Origin: an uncultured Roseburia sp.
GTDB taxonomy: Bacteria; Bacillota; Clostridia; Lachnospirales; Lachnospiraceae
Assembly (NCBI GenBank): GCA_900550935.1
Contig: URUD01000009.1
Coordinates: 6,550-70,549 of the forward strand
DNA length: 64,000 bases
Direction of reading: 5' to 3'
Below the pieces are notes generated by a model. It ran no database searches. It was given only the letters and a program-made list of their open reading frames with translations, and was not told the DNA's origin. Both the position numbers and the translations under genes were made by a program. This document shows positions 8,536 through 17,130 of the stretch, in pieces. Every line of letters begins with the position of its first letter. Position 1 is the first letter of the stretch.

Positions 8536-9813
8536 TTATTTCATACGGCCAATAATCTCATTGGCATGTCTGTAGATCTCTTTTTTGTCAAATCCGATCT
8601 CAAACTGATTGTCCTCATAGAGGATCTTACCATTTACCATGGTCATCTTAACATTCTGCTTGCTGCCGCTGTAGACCAGATTTTTTACGATATTGTTTTC
8701 CGGCTGCATGTTAGGCTGTTCTAAATCGATCATGATCAGATCCGCCTTTTTACCGGTTTCAAGCCTGTCGCAGTCCAAAAGCTGCATTGCCTGCGCACCG
8801 CCTGCGGTTGCCATGTATAAGATCTCATCTGCTCCGACACAGGCTGCATCCATCTCACGGACTTTTGCCAGTGCCGATGTTAAAAACATCTCGCGGAACA
8901 TATCCAGACAATTATTGCTTGCCGGACCATCTGTTCCGATCGCCATGGAAATACCGTCATCCACAAACCGTTTGACCGGGCAGATACCGGATGCCAGTTT
9001 TAAATTGGAAGCCGGGTTCGTAACTGCGGTCAGCTTTCTATCGCGGAAGATCTCAAAATCCTTTTCATCCATCCATACACAGTGATAGCCACCGCCGCCA
9101 TAGGCATACATGCCAAGGGAATCGGTCAGTTCGGTCGGTGTCATGCCCCAGCGTTTTCTGCACTCTTCCACCTCAAGTCTAGTCTCGGAATTGTGCAGCC
9201 AGACCGGTGATTTTACTTTTTCTGCCAGCTTTGCCACGCCCTCCATCAATTCTCTGGAAGTCGTGTATTCTGCATGGAATCCAACCAGAAATGAGGTCCG
9301 ATCGCTCATTTCATTTACCATGTGGAAATCTTCTTCCATCTGCTCCACGGAACTGGTAAAATTGTTTAATCCGCTGGTTAAAACCGTACGAAATCCGGTA
9401 TCTGCAGATGCCTTTGCATTTAGCTCCGGAAAAAAGTACATGTCGAAATTGGATGTGATACCACTGGTCAGATACTCCATGATACCTAAGATATTTAACC
9501 AGTAAACATCATTTGCCGTAAGCATTGCCTCCTTTGGGAACACCTGCTTATTCAGCCAGTCCTGCAATGGCAGGTCATCCGCATAGGAACGTAAAAATGT
9601 CATCGCGGTATGCGTATGTGCATTTTTAAAGCCCGGCATCAGCAGATTGCCACAGGCATCAATCTCCCTGTCCCATTTCTCATTCTCGCCCTGCCCTGTG
9701 ACTCCGATATAAGAGATATGGTCACCTGTTACATGAAGTTCTCCCTCTACGATCTGAAACTTATGGTCTTCGGTCGTTTTTAAAATTTTTGCATTGTAAA
9801 ACCGTATGTTCAT
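8536..9813 (-). CDS. mtaD: Amidohydrolase: 5-methylthioadenosine/S-adenosylhomocysteine deaminase type
   Basis: A 425-residue metal-dependent amidohydrolase of the TrzN/MtaD group, which deaminates the adenine ring of methylthioadenosine or S-adenosylhomocysteine to the inosyl form. The metal site NAHTHTAM has H66 and H68. The segments GFHAEYTTS and LHNSET and the late GTDGPASNN motif (metal-binding Asp) are all present and in family order. The start has AAAGGTGG 6-7 nt upstream. It lies 19 bp after punA, whose phosphorylase could release hypoxanthine from the deaminated products; the pair forms a sensible salvage route for SAM by-products. Another substrate such as guanine or a modified purine cannot be excluded. 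Confidence 0.85.
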   Translation of the reverse strand: MNIRFYNAKILKTTEDHKFQIVEGELHVTGDHISYIGVTGQGENEKWDREIDACGNLLMPGFKNAHTHTAMTFLRSYADDLPLQDWLNKQVFPKEAMLTANDVYWLNILGIMEYLTSGITSNFDMYFFPELNAKASADTGFRTVLTSGLNNFTSSVEQMEEDFHMVNEMSDRTSFLVGFHAEYTTSRELMEGVAKLAEKVKSPVWLHNSETRLEVEECRKRWGMTPTELTDSLGMYAYGGGGYHCVWMDEKDFEIFRDRKLTAVTNPASNLKLASGICPVKRFVDDGISMAIGTDGPASNNCLDMFREMFLTSALAKVREMDAACVGADEILYMATAGGAQAMQLLDCDRLETGKKADLIMIDLEQPNMQPENNIVKNLVYSGSKQNVKMTMVNGKILYEDNQFEIGFDKKEIYRHANEIIGRMK

Positions 9814-9832
9814 CTCATTCCACCTTTCCTTC

Positions 9833-10657
9833 TTAGGAAATATGTTTGATTGTTTCTGTTACAAGTGCTTTAAACATCGGTGCAACTTTATCTGCGGTCT
9901 CCTGCACCTCTTCGTGTGATAACGGCACGGCTGTGATACCACATGCAAGGTTGCTGATGCAGGAAATACCAACGACTTTCATGCCCATATGACGTGCAGC
10001 AACTGCCTCGCAGGCAGTACTCATACCAACTGCATCTGCGCCAAGGGTACGGCACATTGCCACTTCCTTTGGTGTCTCAAACTGCGGACCGGATAGCTGG
10101 AGGTAGGTTCCCTCTTTTATGTCGATACCCAGATCGATCGCAGCTTTTTTTACGATCTTCTGTAACTGCGGATCATAGATCTGGCTCATATCCGGGAAAC
10201 GTGTTCCTAATTCATCAATGTTTGCACCACGAAGCGGGGATGGAACAAAACAGGCGATCTGATCTTTGATCAGCATAAAATCTCCGGCTTTCATGCCAAG
10301 CTGGATACCGCCGGCTGCATTGGTAAGGAATAAGACCTCTGCACCCATCATCTTCATCAGACGTGCCGGAAGCACCACATCAGACATATCATATCCTTCA
10401 TAATAATGCACACGGCCCTGCATACATACGACCGGCACATCTCCGACGTAACCAAAGATGAATCTGCCCTTATGTCCCGGTACGGTAGAAACCGGAAAGC
10501 CCTCGATGTCATGGTAATCAAGGGTTGCCTCTACCTTGATATCATTGGCATAATCTCCAAGTCCGGAACCAAGTACCAGCGCAACCCTTGGCTGAAAGGA
10601 AATCTTTGCCTGATAACTCTCATAGCATTTCTGTAATTTTTCGTAAACTGTATTCAT
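9833..10657 (-). CDS. punA: Purine-nucleoside phosphorylase
   Basis: Cleaves purine ribosides (inosine, guanosine) with phosphate to free base and ribose-1-phosphate in the cytosol. The 274-residue length and motifs match the trimeric PNP family: phosphate-binding GSGLGDYAN from residue 30, VPGHKGRF, MQGRVHYYEGY, LTNAAGGI, and the base-binding stretch TLGADAVGMSTACEAVAARH. The frame is open to 10810, but the ATG at 10655-10657 (MNTVYEKL) has a GCGAGG site 7 nt upstream, begins at the family's usual N-terminus and leaves room for the promoter. It is the first gene of punA-mtaD-MBL. Confidence 0.95.
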   Translation of the reverse strand: MNTVYEKLQKCYESYQAKISFQPRVALVLGSGLGDYANDIKVEATLDYHDIEGFPVSTVPGHKGRFIFGYVGDVPVVCMQGRVHYYEGYDMSDVVLPARLMKMMGAEVLFLTNAAGGIQLGMKAGDFMLIKDQIACFVPSPLRGANIDELGTRFPDMSQIYDPQLQKIVKKAAIDLGIDIKEGTYLQLSGPQFETPKEVAMCRTLGADAVGMSTACEAVAARHMGMKVVGISCISNLACGITAVPLSHEEVQETADKVAPMFKALVTETIKHIS

Positions 10658-10696
10658 CAGATAACCTCGCTTTTTGTATATTTTCCTAATGCTTTT

Positions 10697-10724
10697 ATTA
10701 TAACAGAAACCGGGGAGTTTACAA
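10697..10724 (-). promoter_or_regulatory. Promoter of the punA-mtaD-MBL operon
   Basis: Minus strand: TATAAT (10697-10702) with a weak TTGTAA -35 (10719-10724) at 16-nt spacing, about 40 nt upstream of the punA ATG. Confidence 0.55.
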
Positions 10725-10803
10725 CCAGAGAACGAAATTTCCTTATCCATCTGCCTTTTTTGTCCGATACATTTATCAAATGAACTTTGGGGAGGCATAT
10801 CAC

Positions 10804-11364
10804 ATGACATTTAATCTATCCGGGATCCAGAAATTATTACATTCTGCCGGAAAAAGCGGCACGGATACTGCCCTGCAGTCCCTTTCCCATTCCAGTATCG
10901 GGACTTCTACAGAAAACGCGCTCACCACTAACCCGGCTTCCGCTCTGGACAGTTTTTCTCTCACCACATCCATCTCTGAGCTTTTAAGCCCTGCCTGTGG
11001 CATGAGTGACGAGGAAAAAGCATCCTATCTTGCACATATCGAGGCAAAATTAAAATCCGGGAAAAAACTGACCGCAGAAGAAATGCGTTTTCTACAGGCA
11101 GAATACCCGGATCTGTATCTTCAGGCTGCACGCGTGCAGTCCATGCGCGAATCGATGGAACAACAGCTTAAATCCTGTAAAACAAAGGAAGAAGCTGCTT
11201 CTGTTTTTTCCACTTCCATGTCTATGGTAAGCGATCAGGATCCAATGAAAGAAGCAATTACCGCCGCCTATCAGGATGCCTATGACAAGTTCCGGCAGAC
11301 CGGAGACTATCAGAAACTGCCTGCCAATGAAAAAGAAAAGGAAAAACGTACTTTAAATAACTAG
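10804..11364 (+). CDS. Hypothetical protein, helical, Ser/Thr-rich N-terminus
   Basis: I do not recognise this 186-residue protein. It has no signal peptide or membrane segment. Residues 15-60 are rich in Ser, Thr and Ala and probably disordered. From about residue 65 on it reads as charged amphipathic helices (SDEEKASYLAHIEAKLKSGK, then LTAEEMRFLQAEYPDLYLQA) and it ends in a Lys/Glu-rich tail. The ATG at 10804 has GGGGAGG 8 nt upstream; an earlier ATG at 10780 lies inside the approach to this site and is less likely. Its stop overlaps the stop of the convergent YczE-like gene by four bases (CTAG). The EEMRFLQAEYPDLY portion resembles linker helices found in several Lachnospiraceae hypotheticals, which is not enough for a function. 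Confidence 0.7.
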   Translation: MTFNLSGIQKLLHSAGKSGTDTALQSLSHSSIGTSTENALTTNPASALDSFSLTTSISELLSPACGMSDEEKASYLAHIEAKLKSGKKLTAEEMRFLQAEYPDLYLQAARVQSMRESMEQQLKSCKTKEEAASVFSTSMSMVSDQDPMKEAITAAYQDAYDKFRQTGDYQKLPANEKEKEKRTLNN

Positions 11365-12002
11365 CGTAAAAAACGCTCCATATGTTTTCCTGCCCATGCG
11401 ATGACAGGGCCAAGTGTCAGCGCCATCAATATGGTTACAATCCCAACTTTACCGCCAAATATAAGGGACAGTACGATCACCGTAAAATCAAATGCCATAC
11501 GGATGACACGGAATGGTACATTTGGCAATTTTTTCGATACTAAAAACGGGATCGCATCGTATGGTGCAGTTCCAAGCTCCACATCCATGTAAACGGCTGC
11601 GGATAATACAAACAGCAATAATGCAGGAAATAAAACACCGATCCGCACTGCCATGGAAGAAAACGCTCCCTCCGGAAGCACCCTTCCCCACAGCCAGGAA
11701 AAGAAATCGAGTGAATATCCCACCAAAAACATATTGGCAAGGGTTCCAAATCCGATATTTTCCCTGCACCACAGGATCACGAAGATAAACAAAAAGCTGT
11801 TAAAAAGTGCCTGCCAGTTTCCGATGGACATCCCAAGCTTATGGGAGATCGCCAGATTCATGCTGGTGCACGGATCAGTTCCCAGATCGACCAGTACCAG
11901 CCATGACAGGGCAAATCCCATCACGATCACAGATAGGATCACTGCGATCAGTCTTTTCGTAAAATGCGTTTTCTGATACATTCCCTGAATAAATTCTTTC
12001 AT
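11361..12002 (-). CDS. YczE/YitT-like integral membrane protein
   Basis: A 213-residue protein with about five hydrophobic helices (near residues 17-38, 62-78, 85-103, 118-140 and 165-195). It carries the repeated VDLGTDPCTSMN / VELGTAPYDAIP motif typical of the YczE/YyaS (COG2364) membrane family. These proteins are widespread in Firmicutes and of uncertain function; some are linked to secreted-peptide or surfactin production. It starts 24 bp after the spoIVA stop on the same strand with AGAGGAAAC before the ATG, so it may be cotranscribed with spoIVA. Its stop codon overlaps that of the opposing hypothetical gene. Confidence 0.82.
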   Translation of the reverse strand: MKEFIQGMYQKTHFTKRLIAVILSVIVMGFALSWLVLVDLGTDPCTSMNLAISHKLGMSIGNWQALFNSFLFIFVILWCRENIGFGTLANMFLVGYSLDFFSWLWGRVLPEGAFSSMAVRIGVLFPALLLFVLSAAVYMDVELGTAPYDAIPFLVSKKLPNVPFRVIRMAFDFTVIVLSLIFGGKVGIVTILMALTLGPVIAWAGKHMERFLR

Positions 12003-12026
12003 TTGTTTCCTCTTTCTGTCGTTTCA

Positions 12027-13529
12027 TTAGATGATGATGCAGACCATACCTCCATTGTTGTCGTTGACGATCTTTTGCATGGTATCCTGCAATTTCAGCT
12101 GACATTCATCATCCATCATTGCAATTTTACCACGGATACCATCCTCCATCAACTCCCCGATCGATTTTCCGAAAATATTGGTCTCCCATGCACCTTCTTT
12201 GCTTTTTTGTCCCTCTTTAATGTAGGCGATCAGGTCATTTGCCTGTTCCTCATTTCCTACGATCGGTGCGATCTCGGTCTCGATATTTGCCCGGATCATA
12301 TGGATGGAAGGAGAAACTGCTTTCATTTTTACACCAAATTTATTGCCATGACGGATTAACACCGGCTCTTCCATCGTAATATCCGAAAGTTCCGGATTGA
12401 CCACGCCATACCCCTTGATCTGCACCTGCTGCATGGCATCAGCAACTTTCTCATAAGCCTCTTTCCTCTCTGCCATCTCTTTGATCATTGAGATCAGCTC
12501 ATACTCGCCCGCGATCGGTACTCCGGTCAGTTCACTCATATTTTCATAGTAATAGCGTTCCCAGAGATCCATGCGGATCTTAACGCTGCCCGATGATGGC
12601 TCTACTTCCTCGACCTTGATCTTCGACACATATTTTTCCGGCTGCGTTACCATCGCATAGACATCTTTTGTCTTATCCATGGAAGATAAGATTTCACCCG
12701 CGGTCTTCATGATCTCCGCTTTCATCGGATGATCTGCCTCTAGCATTTCCGCCCATTTTGGGATATAAAATTCCACCCGCGCCACTGGAAATTCATACAG
12801 CACATTCTCTAAGATCCGCGACACATCCTCTTTGCGTAACTGCTCACAGTTGACCGGGATAACGGACGTCTGATACTGTTCGGACAGTTCTTCCGCAAGG
12901 TGCATGGTCTCTTCGCTGTATGGTTTTTTTGAATTTAAGACCATCACATACGGCTTTCCGATCGCACTAAGTTCCTCTACGGTCCGCTTTTCCGCTTCTA
13001 TGTAATTCTCCCTCGGGAGTTCCCCGATACTGCCATCGGTGCTCACGACGATGCCGACTGTGGCATGGTCACGGATGACTTTCTGCGTCCCGATGGATGC
13101 CGCCTCCGCAAACGGGATCTCCTGCTCTGACCACGGTGTTTTTACCATGCGGCGTTCGGCTCCCTCCATGTGCCCGGTCGCCCCCTCTACCAGAAAGCCG
13201 ACACAGTCGATCAGGCGCACCCTGACCTTGACCGGCTCCTCGCTCTGGTTTCCTGATGTCAGAAGGATCTCAGCTGCCTGCTGTGGGATAAATTTCGGCT
13301 CTGTCGTCATAATGGTCTTACCGGCTGCCGCCTGTGGCAGTTCATCCAACGCTCTCTCCCGCACCGGTTCCTCCTCGATATACGGAAGCACCATCAGTTC
13401 CATGAAGCGCCGGATAAATGTGGACTTTCCGGTTCGCACCGGTCCTACCACACCAAAATACAACTCTCCTCCGGTCCGCTGATTGATGTCTTTGTATAGA
13501 TTAAATTCCTTTTTTGTTCCTATATCCAT
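12027..13529 (-). CDS. spoIVA: Stage IV sporulation protein A (spore coat ATPase)
   Basis: SpoIVA polymerises on the forespore surface using ATP and is the base on which the spore coat is built. The 500-residue length fits the family. Walker A is GPVRTGKST (29-37), the N-terminal EFNLYKDINQRTGGELYFGVVGP block is nearly invariant in the family, and the C-terminus ends GGMVCIII, the short hydrophobic tail used for anchoring. It marks the organism as spore-forming. The SD (AAGGGG) lies within the right arm of a hairpin that starts in the malQ-spoIVA gap. Expression should be by sigma-E in the mother cell; I could not identify a sure sigma-E promoter. Confidence 0.97.
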   Translation of the reverse strand: MDIGTKKEFNLYKDINQRTGGELYFGVVGPVRTGKSTFIRRFMELMVLPYIEEEPVRERALDELPQAAAGKTIMTTEPKFIPQQAAEILLTSGNQSEEPVKVRVRLIDCVGFLVEGATGHMEGAERRMVKTPWSEQEIPFAEAASIGTQKVIRDHATVGIVVSTDGSIGELPRENYIEAEKRTVEELSAIGKPYVMVLNSKKPYSEETMHLAEELSEQYQTSVIPVNCEQLRKEDVSRILENVLYEFPVARVEFYIPKWAEMLEADHPMKAEIMKTAGEILSSMDKTKDVYAMVTQPEKYVSKIKVEEVEPSSGSVKIRMDLWERYYYENMSELTGVPIAGEYELISMIKEMAERKEAYEKVADAMQQVQIKGYGVVNPELSDITMEEPVLIRHGNKFGVKMKAVSPSIHMIRANIETEIAPIVGNEEQANDLIAYIKEGQKSKEGAWETNIFGKSIGELMEDGIRGKIAMMDDECQLKLQDTMQKIVNDNNGGMVCIII

Positions 13530-13536
13530 AAAAATA

Positions 13537-13571
13537 CCCCTTCCATAGCTTAGTTCAGTCTATGAAAGGGG
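13537..13571 (-). terminator. Hairpin between malQ and spoIVA: terminator whose right arm carries the spoIVA SD
   Basis: The arms at 13537-13548 and 13560-13571 pair over 12 positions with one mismatch (CCCCTT-x-CATAG with CTATG-x-AAGGGG), loop 11 nt. Read on the minus strand it is followed by TATTTTT and then directly by the spoIVA ATG. It therefore looks like the malQ terminator, but it also hides the spoIVA ribosome site (GGAAGGGG) if a transcript starts upstream of it. Confidence 0.7.
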
Positions 13572-13597
13572 CTGCTCTTTTATGTATTGTTTTCCTG

Positions 13598-15133
13598 TTA
13601 TTTCTCTGCTGCCGTATCTTTTGCTTCTGTCTCTTCTGTCTCAGGCTTTTCGTCCTGTCTGACACGTCCGTACATCTGCATATAGGAAAGCAGTTTCTTG
13701 GCAAGTTTCGTGGTCACTTCGCCCGGAATTGCTCTCCATTCCCAGTTTCCGCCAAGTGTAGACGGGGTGTTCATACGACCCTCTCCGCCAATTCCAAGAA
13801 GATCCTGCATTGGAACAATCGCAAGATCTCCCACAGATGACCATGCACCACGCATCATGCCCCAGTTATAACCTTCCTCTTTGGTCAGGTTTAAATACTC
13901 CTTGGCAAATTTCACACTGTCCTTCGGAGCTGTCTTCATCCAGCCTAAGATTGTGTCATTGTCATGCGTTCCGGTGTATACCACACAGTGTTTCGGATAG
14001 TTATGTGGCAGATAATCGCTGCCTTCTCTGGAATCAAATGCGAACTGAATGACTTTCATGCCCGGGAAACCGGAGTCTTTTACCAGTTTGATCACGGATG
14101 GAGTCAGGAAACCTAAATCCTCTACAATGATATTTAATTTGCCTAACTTCTTCTCTAAGGTCTCGAATAAGTCCATGCCAGGTCCCTTGCGCCACTCACC
14201 GTTTTTCGCAGTATCATCTTTTGCCGGGATCGCATAGTAAGAGTCAAATCCACGGAAGTGGTCAATCCTTACAATATCGTATAATTTGGACATTGCTTTT
14301 ACACGTTTGGTCCACCAGCTGTATCCGTCTTTTTTCATCACATCCCAGCGGAACAATGGATTGCCCCACAATTGACCATCTTCTGAGAACGCATCCGGTG
14401 GGCATCCTGCAACATCAATCGGGTCTAAGTTTTCATCTAAATAGAACTGTCCCGGATTTGCCCATACGTCTGCACTGTCCCCTGCAACATAGATCGGCAC
14501 ATCTCCGATAATCTCGATATTCTTGTCATTGATGTACGCTTTTAACTCCCACCACTGTTTGAAGAACAGATACTGGAGCATCTTATAGAAATAGATATCG
14601 TCTGCATATTCTATTTTTGCAGTTCTGATTGCTTCCGGCTTTCTGACTTTTAAGTCTTTGTCCCATTCAAACCATGCGACACCGCCGTTGGCATCTTTTA
14701 ATGCCATAAAGAGTGCATAATCTTCCAGCCACTCTGCCTCTTTTTCGCAGAAATCGAAAAACTCTTTCGGCTCATTTTTTACAAAACGCTGATATGCCTT
14801 TTTCAGCAGTGGATAACGTGATCCATACATCACTCCATAATCAACATAGCGCGGATTGCTTCCCCATGGGAAAGACTCGCACTCTTTTTTCGTTAAGAGT
14901 TTCTCTTTGCAAAGATACTCTAGATCAATAAAATATGGATTTCCTGCAAAACTGGAAAAGGACTGGTATGGAGAATCACCATAACTGGTCGGACAGATCG
15001 GTAAGATCTGCCAGTATTTCTGTCCTGACTTTTCTAAAAAATCTGCAAACTTTCTTGCTTCCTTTCCCATGGTTCCGATTCCATACGGTGACGGCAGGGA
15101 AGAAATGTGCATTAACACACCACTGCTTCTCAT
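13598..15133 (-). CDS. malQ: 4-alpha-glucanotransferase (amylomaltase, GH77)
   Basis: Transfers alpha-1,4-glucan segments between maltodextrins in the cytosol and releases glucose. At 511 residues it is a typical GH77 enzyme. It has the N-terminal MRSSGVLMHISSLPSPYGIG, the DVPIYVAGDSADVWANP block, VRIDHFRGFDSYYAIP containing the nucleophile Asp (RIDHFRG), the acid/base Glu in IVEDLGFL, and YTGTHDNDTILGW near the end. It lies 26 bp after the LacI regulator and is the last gene of the maltodextrin transport operon. The C-terminal 20 residues are a Glu/Thr/Lys-rich tail. Confidence 0.96.
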   Translation of the reverse strand: MRSSGVLMHISSLPSPYGIGTMGKEARKFADFLEKSGQKYWQILPICPTSYGDSPYQSFSSFAGNPYFIDLEYLCKEKLLTKKECESFPWGSNPRYVDYGVMYGSRYPLLKKAYQRFVKNEPKEFFDFCEKEAEWLEDYALFMALKDANGGVAWFEWDKDLKVRKPEAIRTAKIEYADDIYFYKMLQYLFFKQWWELKAYINDKNIEIIGDVPIYVAGDSADVWANPGQFYLDENLDPIDVAGCPPDAFSEDGQLWGNPLFRWDVMKKDGYSWWTKRVKAMSKLYDIVRIDHFRGFDSYYAIPAKDDTAKNGEWRKGPGMDLFETLEKKLGKLNIIVEDLGFLTPSVIKLVKDSGFPGMKVIQFAFDSREGSDYLPHNYPKHCVVYTGTHDNDTILGWMKTAPKDSVKFAKEYLNLTKEEGYNWGMMRGAWSSVGDLAIVPMQDLLGIGGEGRMNTPSTLGGNWEWRAIPGEVTTKLAKKLLSYMQMYGRVRQDEKPETEETEAKDTAAEK

Positions 15134-15159
15134 AATGACTAAGTCCTCCTAAATTATTG

Positions 15160-16176
15160 CTATATCGTTCCTATACTCTCTCCACTTACAAATTCGAAAG
15201 GAACGATCTCATGGATTGGGTCTTTTTTCAACTCAATCTGTCCAAATAAAATCTCAACACTTCGGACCGCGAGCGTCCGATATGCCTGTTTGATTGTGGC
15301 AAGTTTGGGATTGTAGTACTCTGCCAAAGCTGTGCCATCAAAGCCAATTACGGAAATGTCTTCCGGTATACGGTAATTCATATCCCTGAGTGCGCGGATT
15401 GCGCCGATCGCCATCACGTCCGACATTGCAAATACTGCCGTCAACTGCGGGTATTTTTTGATCAGACGTCCCATCGCACGATATGCACTGTCATAAGAAA
15501 ATCGTGCATTTTCATAGCAGGTCTCCGGCTTGATCGGCATCCCATGCTCTTTAAAGCTCTCAACACATCCCAGATAACGCTGATGACTGGTGTAAGATTT
15601 CTCAAAATCACCGCCTAAAATGCCAATGTCCTTATGTCCGGCTTCAAACAGTGCATCTACCGCACATTTTGCAGCCGCAATATCATCCGTTGCCACACTG
15701 GATAAATTTGGAAATTTCATCTCATTGGCACGGTTTGTGACCAGCACACAGGGGATATCCACCTGTGAAAAACTCTTTTTAAAGTACTCTGGATTACCTC
15801 CTAAGAACAAAAGTCCTAACGGCTTTCTCTCGCGGCAGAGCAGTTCCGCTTCCTCTACCTCATTGGCATCCTCATCCAGATAAGAAACAACCAATGTGTA
15901 ATCGGCCTTGCCGATCATCTGCTGGATTTCCTCGACAATGCTGGCAAACAACATATTGGAAATACCTTTGACTAATACGCCAATCGATTTGGAGTTGCTC
16001 TGCTTTAGATGTTTCGCATTGTTATTCGGTACAAAATTATACTGTGCTACTACTTCTTCGATTTTCTTTTTTGCATCGGGGCTGACGTCATTTCTATGAT
16101 TCAATACACGTGAAACGGTACTGACAGAGTATCCTGACTCCCTGGCTATGTCTTTTATGGTAACCATATTTTTCAT
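15160..16176 (-). CDS. LacI-family transcriptional regulator (MalR-like by context)
   Basis: A 338-residue repressor with an N-terminal LacI helix-turn-helix (VTIKDIARESGYSVSTVSRV, residues 5-24), hinge helix, and a periplasmic-binding-protein-like effector domain (about 63-335). Two starts are possible: ATG 16176 or ATG 16167 (MVTIKD), the latter with AGGA at 9-nt spacing. It sits between the ABC permeases and malQ in one direction, so by context it senses maltose or a maltodextrin and acts on the operators near 19518-19560 upstream of the binding-protein gene. The effector is inferred, not seen. Confidence 0.9.
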   Translation of the reverse strand: MKNMVTIKDIARESGYSVSTVSRVLNHRNDVSPDAKKKIEEVVAQYNFVPNNNAKHLKQSNSKSIGVLVKGISNMLFASIVEEIQQMIGKADYTLVVSYLDEDANEVEEAELLCRERKPLGLLFLGGNPEYFKKSFSQVDIPCVLVTNRANEMKFPNLSSVATDDIAAAKCAVDALFEAGHKDIGILGGDFEKSYTSHQRYLGCVESFKEHGMPIKPETCYENARFSYDSAYRAMGRLIKKYPQLTAVFAMSDVMAIGAIRALRDMNYRIPEDISVIGFDGTALAEYYNPKLATIKQAYRTLAVRSVEILFGQIELKKDPIHEIVPFEFVSGESIGTI

Positions 16177-16249
16177 TCCTGTCCACTGTTTTTTCGTATT
16201 TTTTCGTAAAAATACATTTTTTCGTCATTTTTACCGAAAATACACCCTG

Positions 16250-16258
16250 ATTATATCA
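16250..16258 (-). promoter_or_regulatory. Possible extended -10 promoter for the LacI-malQ pair
   Basis: Minus strand TGATATAAT, an extended -10 box, at the end of the permease gene. No good -35 is visible. The leader between it and the gene has three near-repeats of TTTTTTCG (+ strand, 16190-16235), whose meaning is unclear. Confidence 0.35.
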
Positions 16259-16260
16259 TA

Positions 16261-17130
16261 TCAGCCTTTGACCGCTCCTGCAACTACTCCTTCAATAATA
16301 TATTTCTGGCATGCGACATAGAAAATGATGATCGGGATGATCGCGAGCACTAACATTGCCATCATCGTACCCCAGTCAACCGCACCATAACCGCCTTTTA
16401 AATACTGGATCACGATCGGGATCGTCTTATATTTCTTTAAATCCAGCACCAGATATGGCAGCAGATAGTCGTTCCAGATCCACATTGCCTGTAAGATGGC
16501 AACAGTAATGACCGTCGGTTTCATGATTGGGAATACAACCTGAAAGAATGTCTGCAATGGTGTACAGCCATCGATCATTGCTGCTTCCTCAATCTCAATC
16601 GGAATACTCTTTACAAAACCGCAGAACATGAACACAGCGAGTCCGGCTCCAAATCCCAGATAAACCAGGATGATACCGATCGGATTGCTTAATTTCATCA
16701 TGTTTGCCAGTTTCGATAACGGGAACATGACCATCTGAAACGGTACGATCATGGAAAACAGGCATAACATGTAGATTGCAGTGGTTCCCTTATTATGTAC
16801 CCTTGTGATATACCATGCACACATGGAAGTGAACAGGATGATCGCTGCAACCGAACCTACCGTGATGATCACGGAATTACCAATTGCTGCAAAGAAATTC
16901 GTTTTTTCAATTCCTTTTACAAAGTTTGTAAGTCCGAAAAAGGAACGGGAGTCCGGCAATGCAAAAGGTGCTTTCATAATGAAGCCTTTTTTCTTTAAAG
17001 CATTGATCACAACCAGGAAGATCGGATAAACATAAAATATTGTAAGCAGACAGAAGAATAAGGTTAAGATCCATCCGTGTTTTGCTTTTCTGACAGTACT
17101 TACCTGACTGTCGGTATTCTTTTTTGCCAT
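16261..17130 (-). CDS. ABC sugar transporter permease, MalG type
   Basis: The second membrane subunit of a maltodextrin-type importer, 289 residues with six hydrophobic helices. The EAA loop near residues 190-210 (EEAAMIDGCTPLQTFFQVVFP) contacts the shared ATPase. The C-terminal IIEGVVAGAVKG is standard for MalG-like permeases. Its ATG overlaps the stop of the upstream permease by one base (TAATG), so the two are translationally coupled. No ATPase gene is in the operon; a MsmK-type ATPase encoded elsewhere is the usual solution in Firmicutes. Confidence 0.92.
   Translation of the reverse strand: MAKKNTDSQVSTVRKAKHGWILTLFFCLLTIFYVYPIFLVVINALKKKGFIMKAPFALPDSRSFFGLTNFVKGIEKTNFFAAIGNSVIITVGSVAAIILFTSMCAWYITRVHNKGTTAIYMLCLFSMIVPFQMVMFPLSKLANMMKLSNPIGIILVYLGFGAGLAVFMFCGFVKSIPIEIEEAAMIDGCTPLQTFFQVVFPIMKPTVITVAILQAMWIWNDYLLPYLVLDLKKYKTIPIVIQYLKGGYGAVDWGTMMAMLVLAIIPIIIFYVACQKYIIEGVVAGAVKG

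Noticed and set aside
7939..8724. + strand frame of 261 codons
   Set aside because: Antisense to the MBL hydrolase and mtaD; no SD, and family motifs are on the other strand.
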